DNA from: Symbiodinium kawagutii
Taxonomy: Eukaryota > Sar > Dinophyceae > Suessiales > Symbiodiniaceae
NCBI GenBank assembly: GCA_009767595.1
Contig: VSDK01010057.1
Coordinates: 12,888 to 76,887, forward strand
DNA length: 64,000 nucleotides
Direction of reading: 5' to 3'
Below, in pieces: positions 11,519-23,500 of this stretch (position 1 is its first letter; each line of letters begins with the position of its first letter). A program made the position numbers and the translations under genes. Under the pieces are notes generated by a model that saw only the letters and a list, made by a program, of their open reading frames with translations, did not search any database and had not been told where the DNA came from.

Positions 11519-14500
11519 GAAAAGGGGGGCCTGAGAGTCGTTCAGCCTTTTGTGGAGCTAGTTCAGATGTGAAACTTTCGCAGTTTTATGCAGTTTCCTC
11601 CAGCATTCAGCACAGCATCTCTGAGGTTCTCAGCTTGCTAGAAGAGCAGGAAAACCAATTACAATGTGCTGCGCTGCAGCGCTTAAACGAGGCGGAAAGC
11701 TGTTTCAGTGACAAGGGAAGGAACGAGGAAGGTGAAGATGTTGCAACACGTCTCAGACTGTTTTCTTCCTTTTTCTGACCCTCACAGTCTGAGCCGTTTC
11801 AACGGTGATTGTTGATGTTTGTGTCCATTTGGGCTATGTGATTTCCTGTCTTGTCTCGATAGTTGCCAGTGTGCTGCCAAGACGAAGCTCACTCTGTGGC
11901 AGGTGGTCGACCAGTTCTGGCACGAAATTGCAGATTACCTCAATGAAATAGAAACTCTCTATGAGGAGCGACCAGTGCTGAGCTGGTGTTTCGTTTCTGG
12001 CCAAACTCTACTGAGAGTCAGGATCCTGGCTTTTCGGGCAAAGAGATGGCTGCACTTGTGGCTTCAAAGGTCTTCTACCATCTGGAAGAGTGAGCCACAG
12101 CTAGTCACAGCTAGTCACAGCTAGTCACAGCTAGTCCAGTCAGGAAAGTCCTATCCACAAGTCCAACTTGTCCAACTTTTGGAGCTACAGATTTTTGAGC
12201 TCGCGGTGTCACCATGAGAGGTGGAGAATCCTTGGGAAATCCCGCGGTACTCAACTGGGGGGATCCTCAGGTACGACGATGCCCTCAGGTTGGCTTTGGG
12301 AGCAGGAGAGCGGTGTTCACCCATGTGGCGCCAGGTTCCCCAATGAAACTGATGGGTTTTTGGATGTTTTTAGATGGTTCATTACCAGAAAAAGGGGATT
12401 TAGTCATTGAAAAATTTTGGGATGGTTGGGGAGGTACTCATAACATGGAGCAACCTGAGCGATGCCAGAGCATTGAAGAATGATACGTTTCGGGCGGCTC
12501 GGTAGTTCACGTTGCATGTGACGAGCCAGGACAACTCTTCGATCTAGGGCAACGGACCGAGTACGTGGCTGGGTTCTTGGAGCGGATTTCCTCCCCTTGA
12601 GGAAATACAATTGAAAGGCACTAGAACCAAATCAATCCGAATCATGGTCATTGCTTCAATCGAGGAGAAGATCGTCGCAGTGGCCATTGATGAATATGCT
12701 GCGTTCTCAGCAGGGACACTGAAAAAACAGTCCAGACCCAGGACCAGGTCCAACTTGATGTCTGCAGAGGTCAAGCTGAGAGGGGAGAATTTTGAGTTGG
12801 AGATGAAAAAGAAGGTGGAGATCCCAGTGATTGGACTCTCATTGTTGCACACTTTGTTGGACTTTGTCCCTTTATCATGTGAAGATCCGATGGATTTGAA
12901 CCACGTCGAAGTGTGCCTAAGGATCCAGTGCCAATTGATACCAGATTGGAGAACGTTGTGAATCGTATGTTCCAGCGGTGCTTGGAGGACTGTTGGGTGT
13001 TTTGGTAGGGCGTCAAGTAGGTCTGGAGTCACCTACTTGATCTCTGGAACTCTCTGGGTTGATGGAAATTATGTGCCAGTCACGATGATGTGATGAAGCT
13101 AACATGTCTCTGTGCAGTACATCTTTTTGTGTCACTGGACTCAGACTCAGGACAAAGCCTACAAGCAGGGCCTGGGAATGGCACTGGAAACTAGGCGGCT
13201 TGACAAGGCTGGACGCTGGTCTGGATAACTGAGCAGATGCAAAAAGCACATCAGCAGTTGATGGAAGTTGATCTTCTGCAGGTAACTGAATTCGTCATGA
13301 AGAGTGAGAATTTATCCGAGATGCTGGAGTTGCTCCCTCGGGGGCGGAATCCGACACGGCCGCAACTTCTGTGTTGGCTGTGTCGGTAGGTCCACAAGTT
13401 GGCTTTGATACCAGCAGCATGGAAGTACCCAGCTACTCTTCTGAGCATTTCTGAGCTTCCATTCGAATCCGAGGTATGCGCAGCTCAGTGCCATGACTCT
13501 TCTCACATCCAAAGCCTTTAGGGAGCGCGTCCTGCAGGCTGTGGATGGATGCTTTTTTGCTTGTTGACTTGCAACTTGCATGACCTGGGCAGTCTCGACC
13601 TAGAGTATATGGGGGTGTCCACCCTCACCGTCCAAAAGATGATCATTTTCCGTGGGGGCCGGGTGTGGGTACCCTCATGGATAGACATTGCAGTGGTTGA
13701 TGTTTGAGGCGCTGGTGGACATTCACACCTCCGTGAAGGTGGGAGGAAACTTTCATGGACTCATTCTCAACGACTTACTCTGTCGCCAGGATGTGAATCT
13801 CAGTGCTCTTGCGCAGTGCTACTTCATTCTGGGGGAGCCTGAAGAGGCTTTTCACTTAGCAGAATGGTGATAGATGTACTGTATCGTGGTACACCAAGAG
13901 GTTCTGAACCGATCATGTCCAATAGTACTTGATTCAGAATGGATGAAAACCCGGTCGTCTCTACATGGCCTGATGTCCACCTCTGAAGTGAAGACAAGGA
14001 AGCTATCACCAGTGCAAAGATGCCTCCACATGAGCAGGTAGCCAAGATCCTCAAAGATCTTGTGGCTCGTGGGGAGAAGGACGTTTGCAATCAGAGCATT
14101 TTGCACTTTGTGTAGCGGAAGTACAAGTTTGGAGAAGCTCGGAATGCCGGGGTTAAAGGCCTTCGTGGTCCCCATATCGACCTCCTTTGTTTGGCTCAGA
14201 AAAAAAGGCTAACTGATTTTACCCTCTCAACAAAGCTTCCCTGGCTGACTGCGCAGGATGGGCGACTGTTGGCATATCAGATTGGCTTTGACGTGGTCAT
14301 TTGCTCATTCGGCCAGGCATTTTGTTTGAAGGGCGGTCTACTCAGCTCAATCGGCTGTTGAGGTTGACAACGAGAGCCAGCACTTCTGCAATGCTCTGCT
14401 AAATTCGCCTTTGCTGAAGATCAAGGACGGAATGGATAGAAATTCAGAAGTTTCAGACACGCCTCGTTTGGCCACAGGTCCAAAACATTCCTGCAGAGAA

Positions 14501-17500
14501 CTTGGAACTGATTTCCAGGGCGAATAAACCATGATAGATCCAAGTAACTGATTGACTATGCCATCTGCTAGAGCTGATTTGGTCCACCTGGACGATCAGG
14601 AGCCAGCACCTCCTCCAGCACCCCCTGTTGAGGGTGCTGCTGTGACTTGGCATGTGATTGTGACTCAGATGGTTTCCCCAAAGCTGGCTATGAACGGCTG
14701 GATGGATAGTAGGTGGCGACACGGACGAGCCCATTTAGGTGAACTCATGGCGCTTATGGACGTCATGGATGTCTTAGTTCATGAATGATTCCAAGCATCG
14801 CATTTAGGGAAGAGGTGAAACCAGCTGGAGCATGCAAGGAAGCTGCCCCAGAAGCACCTCCGGAGCCTGTGGTTCCGGAAGGGCCCGAGATGTCCGAACA
14901 GGCAGGGTGCGGACCATGCGGGTTTCTGAACCCTGTCCTCACTGTCTGTTGCCAAAAAACCAGTACATGGTCTGCCCCCCCTGTCATTTTCCGTCCTCGA
15001 CCTGTGATTTGTTCGGTGTAATCTGCAGCAATCGTGTGGTTGCCCCCCTAAATCTAGGGGAAAAACATACATCCTTTGCAGAAAGTCAGAAGCCTACAGT
15101 TTCTGGCACTACATGTAGACCACCTTGACAAAACCAATAAGTTGTCTTCAGGAGAAGGAAGACTTGGCTCTTCTTCGAAAGATTCTATCTGGGCGATCCT
15201 CTATTGATCTGCTGGGATCCTGGGGAGAATTTCGATCAGATCTTTCTTTGCACCTGCTCACTGCCAGAGTATTCAGCTTGAGAAGCACTGAGGCAGATGG
15301 AGTTCCTCTACCGAAACAATCGTTCAGCCTGCGAACTCAGAACTTCTTTCGGGTGATGGCCATGGCGTTCTTTTGGGGCCATGCCACTTGTAACTTTTTG
15401 TATCATTTGGTGGTGTACTGTGGGTTTTGGGTACCAATACACAGACATCGGCTCTAGCTCTGGTGCCTGGAATTGGAGAAGTTTGTTGATGGTCAGCATT
15501 AGATATGTATGACCGTAATCATACATATACGACGAGCTTGGGCAGTAATTGAGGGGTCAATGTAGCTGGGTAAGTCGAATTTTGCCGTCTAAGGACCTCC
15601 TGCTGCTGGACACCATCAAGAATTCGATTGATGCGAAGAATCTCAGCAGCAGATGTGGTGAGTGAAGCTTTATGCTGCCGATGGTGCGGTGCCTTACCTT
15701 ACCTGTCCCTCAGCGTTGACCCGCGCAGGAACTCCATCACGCACAATGCAACAGTCATGGCTCATGGGCTCATGCAATGCGGCACCACCAGTGATGTTTT
15801 CCTTCGTCCGAAGCTTGGAGTTGTGATCTTTGACAGCCGAAAAAGCCAAAGACCTTTGGATTCGCTGAATTTGCTGCCAAAATGGCTGTTGCTGCTGGTG
15901 AGGCAAAAATCTGGAATGGTTGGCAAAAGCCTCCAACTGGGCCAAGTTCAGTGCGACTGCGTCTCTAGGTCGGGGTCCCACCTTTGCATTGCTGAGCATA
16001 TTTTTCCACACTGAGCCTGTCGAGAAACATGACACTTTTGCAGGTGTGATTCACAAGGGGCACATCAAAGAGTCCAGGCAAGACACTTGTTGGAAGTCTA
16101 TTGGCTCAGTCTCTAGCTTACTTTTCTACTTGCGCAGGTCGATTCTGAGCACTTATTTGCCTCAGCAAGGAGGCAAGTTGCTTAGTAGAGGACCAGCCCA
16201 AATGAGAAGTTGAAAAGTGTTGACTCTGTTGTAAAGTGCTATGAGCTGGCTGAGGCACAAGGGGAAGTCCGTATTCTGAAGGTGGTGCACTCTATGGCAT
16301 GGGCCCGCCACTCTGAGTGCTCGAGCAGATTTGGCTGAAACTTTTGGCACCGTGTCGCACAGCTACGCCAGCCGTGTAAGGCCTGATTCACGCAAATCAC
16401 TACGATCAGGAGACAAAGGCGCCATTGGTTGAACAGCTGTTTCTCTTAGTGCCAAGGGACGTGTTGGATCCTGGAGATCAGGTCACCAGTGGATGCACTG
16501 TGGTGGTCTCTCATGGCTGGTTAACAGCTTTCAGGGGGGAAGCTTTGTAGGGAGAGGAGATGCAACAGATTCCCATCCTGCCATAGCTGTGCGAGGCCTA
16601 CCTTTTGGAGCAGTTGCACAATGCCCAGGCAACTGAGGCTTGGCACACGCACAGGCAATGCTTACAGAGCCTGATTTCTGAGCCATTGCGATGTGATACA
16701 TTTCTGAATGGGCGGAAAAAAAGCAATATTGCCTGATTTCTTGAGTAGAAGTTTTTCTTTTGTTTTTGCAAAAGTGTAGGAAGAGTCAGCCAATGGTTCT
16801 TTGGCTGAAAGTAGAAGCGTCTTTTCAGGTTCTGCAACATGGTGCCTGCTTGGGCATTGGTGCATGTCTTAGTGCATGTTCTTACTGGCCTGCTCCTTTT
16901 TTGTCGCAAGGAGATTAGTCTACCATGTAATTGGAATTTGCAACAGCTAGTCATCTGGGCATGACTCCGTTTGCCATTGGAACTTGACATGACGAGCTGA
17001 TCTGCATCCAACCGATGTCATGCGGCGCCGCCATTGACAGCGACCTGGGACCGAGGCCTTCTATGCATGGCAACAGCTGATGAGCGTATCTATGACGAGC
17101 TGACCCAGACCCTGTTCACACCTTAGCCTTTTTGGATTTGTGTCGACGCCGAATTTGGAAAATGGTGTGTCGCTTCTGGACATGAGAAAAACATGTGCTT
17201 TTCAAAATACAAAATACAACTGCTGTGTGACCTTTGCCCGAGTCCGCACTTGGATTCTTGCAGCAGTTTTCCCTCCAGCCTCTACGCCAGTTTTTGCTCC
17301 ATCCAGCCCTGACGCGAAGCTCTATTTAACAGAGATTTTTTTGACCAAGCAACTTCGCAGAGAGTCTCTTCACCAGACACCAATCAGCTCTTGTGTGGCA
17401 AGCATTCCCACCGCATTTACATCAACGAGCTTTTGCAGCAGACAGCGGGACAACTTTTTCGCCAGCAGAAAGCTGGCAGTGTACGCTTTGCATTATGCGT

Positions 17501-20500
17501 CACCCACGCGTTTTGTGTTGCACATCATGCAGACCGCAAATGACAAAGCGTACTTGCTTTGAATAGTCACTGCTTCGCATCGCACAGTCTACTTTCCATC
17601 GCGGAATATAAACACTTTGCATTGTATGCTGCATGCTATCTTCTCCCTAACTCGTTTTGCAGTGTGTTTTGCCTTGCCTAGCTTAAGATGAATTCTTTGG
17701 GTGTAGCTAGCTTCGTGCTGCAATACATTCCTTCCTTTATAACAACCTAGATTCGATTGCTTAGCTTGCTTGGCATCAAGCATCTTCTCAACCGTTGGTA
17801 ACGCCGGCAAACGCTTTCCACATGAAAAGGCTGTGCTCAATGCTCAAGGCCTTTCCACGCAAGTGTGATCTTGAAAGTTCAAGGAAGTCATGAAGTCTCA
17901 AACGTAAAATCAACGGGCGGCAAACAGTAAAGTGAGATCGCTCCCTGCTGTGAATGCCAAGCGCACACGTAGCATGACATGCTGCAGCAGCTGTTGCCTG
18001 AGGTATACGGACACCGCAGTGGCTGGAGAAGCTGCCGCCTATGCCATTGGCCTTGTCATGGTGGCTGGACAGAACGCGCCACACCGATGGAGTTTCATGG
18101 GTTCATGGACCAGCCAAGAAGCCAATGCAGTGGAAATATGTCTCATAGGTTCATGGGGACCAGCCAATCATGTGACCAATCCAATCAACTCGCATACCCA
18201 AAAGAGTGCCTTGAAACGAAGACGGAATATGATGAATGGTGAGGAAAACGATGCATAGAAATACAGAGTGCTGCCCGAAGTGCCAAACAATTGCTGCAGC
18301 CAAAGATGGTGGACAGTGAGCTATCAACAGTGTTGTTCAGGAACAGCAGCGCAAGACTTGAAAAGCCTAGCCAGTCAATTTGCACAGAGATTATGACATC
18401 ACCTGTCTGTTGGAAGTGAAGTTGGATCATGTTGGATCCACTCAGGTTGGATCTGCATCGCAAAAAGCGATCGACGAGCCGAGTTCTTACTTTTGTCGCA
18501 ACGCTGTCCAGGAAGGTGTCCAAAGTGGTCGTTTTCCACTGATCAAAGGCATCGATTTTTGATGGAAAGAATTCCATGGACAGGCCTACTCTATGTGTGT
18601 TGAAACGAGCTTTTTCAGCTGAGCTCTGTGATCCAAATGTTGCTGCCGACCATTTTGGTTCAAGCTGGTACAGCTGGCAAGTTCTATGAGTAGGTTTTTC
18701 TTGTTACAGCCTCGGCATCTCACCATGCCTTGGCGGTACAAGCTGCATGTTTTCGTAGTTCGAAGCTTAATCAGGCTTAATCACTGTATTTGCCAACTGC
18801 AGACGTGAGTGTCATAGCCGGGGTTACCCTCATACTGGGGTGCATTTCTCAAGTTTATCATCCTCAGTATCGAGGCAGGTAACTCTTGCCGTTCATCTCT
18901 GGACGTTCAAAGTGCATATTTTTTCAGCTTTTTGGCAATTTTTTGTTTAAACAGATTGATTCCTGCAGCGATTGCTCAGATGTGGTGTTGTGCAACGCAG
19001 CCAAGCGCTACACGTGCACCAGGGGCGTTACTTGATTGCAGCCATTCCATGAAGAGGGCACCAGAAGATATGTGGTTGAGAGTATCATAGACTAGAGAAT
19101 ATAAGGCGTGAATAATGTTTTAGATGAGGATAGTAACAATGATAGTAATACTCACTGATAATAGCAATAGCAACAATGATAGCAGTAGCAATACCAAAAC
19201 TAGTAATACTGGTTTGTAATGGCTACTACCTATGGAATGTGAAAGCATGGAACTCCAAAGTCCCCATCCGAGCCCCATCCCTACCGCTTGCATCCGCGGT
19301 TGATCGTCACAAGGGATAAGCGACTTTCATGCAGGTAGCAACGCATTTGTAGAATAGTTAGCGATGCTATATGCGCTTACTATTGATACTTAAGCACTCA
19401 TAACCAGCCATATGAAACTGCTTAGTTTAGAAGGCTTGCTTAATATTGTTGCAGCTGACCAGAAAAATTGATTGTTGCCAACCATTCTCAACTAGCGTGA
19501 GTTCTATGCAACCAATACCAAAGATCAATTCATCAGTTTTTACCCAACTGTAATCATTACTGGCTGTTGGTTCGGAGGGAGCCAAGGAGCCAAAATTCTA
19601 CAGCATAGCCTTTGAAGGGGCCTTTAAAGGGGGAGCTATGGAGCTATTAGGGGGGTTCTTACCAAATGCTAAATTATTTGTCATTTCCACTGGTGATTCA
19701 TCATTGCCAACCAATCAATCTGACTCATTATCCAACATTACTATGATCATTGCCATTATCGTTACCATTATCATTACCAGTACTCAACAGTTTTTATTAC
19801 CAACTCGTTACCGTATTAACCATTAGTCCTTCACTACCACTTGTTATTAACCACTTGTTACTAACCACTGGTCATTTACCACTCGTTATTCACCACTGGT
19901 TATTACCAACTGGTTGTTAACCACTAGCTATCAATCAGCTACTACCCCTACCACATCACTACCACCGAGGCCGTGTGCGGACTCAGTGGTGCTCAGTGTT
20001 ACGGAGGACGCTGTGGACGTTGGCCGCAGGGGTTAGTTGGCGGCGACCACCAGGTGCCACCCAAAGCATTCCCAAATTTAGTACTCAGTATGAGTACTCC
20101 CACCCATCCCAAATTTTTCTCATCCCAAATTTTTCTACAATTTGTGTACACTTAGTAGGAAGCAATTCCTGGACCCTTTCTCTTTGGGTCCACAATTGAC
20201 ATAAGCCTTTCCAAGCACTGTTCCCAGCGTTGCCTGTTTCATCACCAGAGGGTCCGAGAAGCTTTCTTTCATCATCTTCCTCCTTGAGCTTGATGGAGCA
20301 GTGTGTTGTTGTGACCCAAAAGAACTGCACTGTGACAGCTCTGGAAATAATCCCATAGCAACCATGGCATGGGCTGTTTCTGGAGATCGGGGCCAGGAGG
20401 ATCACCGGAAGAGATATTTTATGTTGGATGAGATTCGAATTGGAGGCCAGATAGATGCAGAGCGCCAGCTGCAGTGATGGCCGCATTAGTGATGAAAGTG

Positions 20501-23500
20501 ACGAGGTTGTAAGACACAAGCCTTGGGAAATCTCCGACTTTTTATGAATCCCTACTCAGGTTGAGAAATGACTAGCAATGCCCATACCAAGCATTTTTAA
20601 GACTGCCCAATTGACCGACCAATCTATGCTGGAGCTCTCCTGGCAGATGCGACCTGCTTTGAGTTGCTGAAGAGCCGAAAGGCGTCAACTGATGCCTTGG
20701 GCTACATGTCAAATCCTGAGGCACTCACCAGTGCCGGAGATCATTCCGTTTCTTTGGCACCCCGAGGCCAGATGGTCCATGGTCCAGCTGCTTGGAGCAG
20801 GCAGTGAAATATGAGCAGAGCAACCAGGCTCAGCAGGGAAATTCCTTGTCTTTGCAACCTGAGGAGGGAGCTTTCGCAGGTTCCTTTTTGTTTCTCACAA
20901 AACAGCACGCAAGCGTGCAAAGAGTCGTACAGGTGTGGAGTCAAAACCAATCGACGCGAATTCCAGATGAGCATTTCATTCCAACATAAGCAGAACTTCA
21001 GGTTTCAACTCATACAACACCCTGGGCTTCTAACAACGCCAGTGCATCAACTTTGGTTTGCCGCAGGCCTGGATACGTGATGCTCGTTTCAGAACTCCAA
21101 GCAGCCATCCACAAGGACCAGCAGGTCAGCAGTGCATGGTTGCCAATGGTGAAATCCACGAATCGAGTGATAGAAACTATTCATTGACCGGATCCAGTTG
21201 TCTGGACCAATTAGTGGCTATAAGTCTGACCAATTTAGATCATCTGATTTTGATATACAACTTTTGACACACGAATCTAGGCCATTTTGGTTGGGAGCCC
21301 AAGCAGCTTGACAGCACAGTGCTGCAAGGCCAAGTGGTCGAGCTGTTCGCAGAGAGAGTGGTGGAGACGCAGATCCATTTGGAAGATTGCCTGCAGAGCA
21401 TCGAGGAGGAACACTGGGCACCTGCTAGGTTTGAGCAGTTGGGCATCGCCCTGGTAGTCAGCCAGTGTGGGAATATCAACCAATGGAACCACTTAGCTTA
21501 GCAAGTTACGCCAGGCACTTTCGGACATGTTTTAGGCAGTTATACCACTTCTCCGAAGCTGTAAACGAGAGAACGAAGCACACTTCAAGGTTGATTTGCT
21601 TGGCCTTTTCAAGAGTCTGACAGGGCCAGGAGATAGCTGCCAAGAGAGTGGAGACTGCCAAGATTGCCCAGCGAGCAGAAAAACTCAAAGCCTCTTTGCA
21701 GGTGGGAAGCTCATGAGCACCAAATAGCTGGACATTCTGTGGGTATTCTTGCTCTCAGTGAACCTTTCGTAGTGGAGAGATATCACCTCGTCATGGCTAA
21801 ACAGGCCAAATGTGCAGAATGGCCAACCCAAGTTCATCTAAATTCTATTCATGGTTCTTTCTGGGAATATGTCTTGCTGAATCAATCAGTTTCCGCGAGC
21901 CATTTGTGATTGCAGGTGCTCATCCTTCCAACAAGGCAGTGACGCAGTGACGAGTGTAGAGGTCGCCAAACAGGAAGCCGGCGATGTCCAGCTTAGAACC
22001 AGCCATTGATCGACCTCTCGAACTCTTGCGTGAGAAAGTCCGCAACATGCGCTGCAAACCACTTGCTGTGCCGAATTTGATCGAACCACTTGCTTTGCTG
22101 TGCATACCAAGTAGAATTTACTTAGTTTACTTGCTAAGTTTCTTTGTTTCTTGTAGAGCTGCCAAGAGGCTCTGCCAAGGCTTAGAGCCTTAGACTTCCA
22201 CCGCAGTTCTTTGTGCACGGCTGGTGTCCAAGGCTTCGGGCCTATGCCCACGACACTCAGCACGAGAAGATCATCCGCGCATGTGTCCGGAGAGCAGTGA
22301 CTGTTGGGTCTGTTGGGTTGGCTGAAAATGGGATTCCAGTGCCGTTGGGAGCTGTTGGGAGCCGTTGAGAGCTGGGGCTGTAGCCGTTGGGAGCTGTTGG
22401 ACCCTTCGAGGCCCTTGCATTGGCAATGATGATTTTCAGAAAGGAGNNNNNNNNNNNNNNNNNNNNNNNNNNNNNNNNNNNNNNNNNNNNNNNNNNNNNN
22501 NNNNNNNNNNNNNNNNNNNNNNNNNNNNNNNNNNNNNNNNNNNNNNNNNNNNNNNNNNNNNNNNNNNNNNNNNNNNNNNNNNNNNNNNNNNNNNNNNNNN
22601 NNNNNNNNNNNNNNNNNNNNNNNNNNNCTTACCCGCTCATCCAGTCAAGCACTCAATGCCCAGCTACACCAAGTGGGTGAGAAAGGTTGGGGTGTTGATG
22701 GTGGTAAACCCAACGGCGACTATGAACCATCTATTCCGCAATGGAACAGAAGAGAACTTGATTGAGGGAGATGCTTCTGGACAAAGACGCAATTCTTCGT
22801 TACGGTGGCTGCTTTGCAATTGCGCTTGCGTATGTTTGGCCCTCAGCATTGCTGAAAACATTTGGAACGCAGTTTTTGGGCCGACTTCATTCCTTTTACC
22901 GATCTATTTGGCAACTTCGTTCCTTGGCATAGGTTCATTCCCTTTAACCAAAAGAACATGCAAAAGTTGAAGCCCAAGCCACGCGTAATGAGGTTGGCAC
23001 ATCACAGAATGCTGCCATCCGGAAGTTGTTGCACATCTCCGTTTGAAGCTCAGGAGTTTGATCTGGCGAAGATCTTCACAAAGCAATTGCAGTCTGGAAA
23101 AAATGGATGCTTATTAGTTGATTATTAGTTGATTTGGATGGTTTTGGATGGTTTTTGGATGGTTTTGGATGGTTTTGGTTGATTATCAGTTGATCTGTTG
23201 ATGATCAAAAGTGTCTTTTATAGATTTTGAAAATCCACTGGTTAGGTTCGACTATCCATTAGGAGACCATCCACTTGGTTGGCGACTCTCAACCGGGAAA
23301 TCCTGGGAATCTGAGCACCATGGCAGGTCTCGGACGTGTCTGACGATGTGCGCCGGGCAGCAGTGATGGCGTCAGGGTCTCAGGTGGAGCCAGCGAAGCT
23401 ATCCATGGCTGGCCATCGAGGGGGTGTTCAACTGAGTTCCCCACCAGTTGTCAAGGGGGTTAAGCCAACAGTTATGCCATCAAGCTACTAGTCAAAGAGG

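Larger units (their letters stand above)
18079..22238 (+). other. 4.2-kb RPN2 intron with repeats and foreign coding-like exons
   Basis: RPN2 homology stops after GLVMVAGQNA at 18078 and resumes with AYAHDTQHEKIIRA at 22239. About six amino acids of the family lie between, so this is probably one large intron or an intron plus a micro-exon. It contains an SL-like relic (18646-18664), an ACCATTA/TTATTACCA-rich stretch (19640-19960) and several coiled-coil-like segments (20640-21700), listed separately. Confidence 0.75.

Noticed and set aside
21286-21306. GGCCATTTTGGTTGGGAGCC, second SL-like match
   Set aside because: Only the first nine bases after GG match the leader; the rest diverges, so chance is likely.
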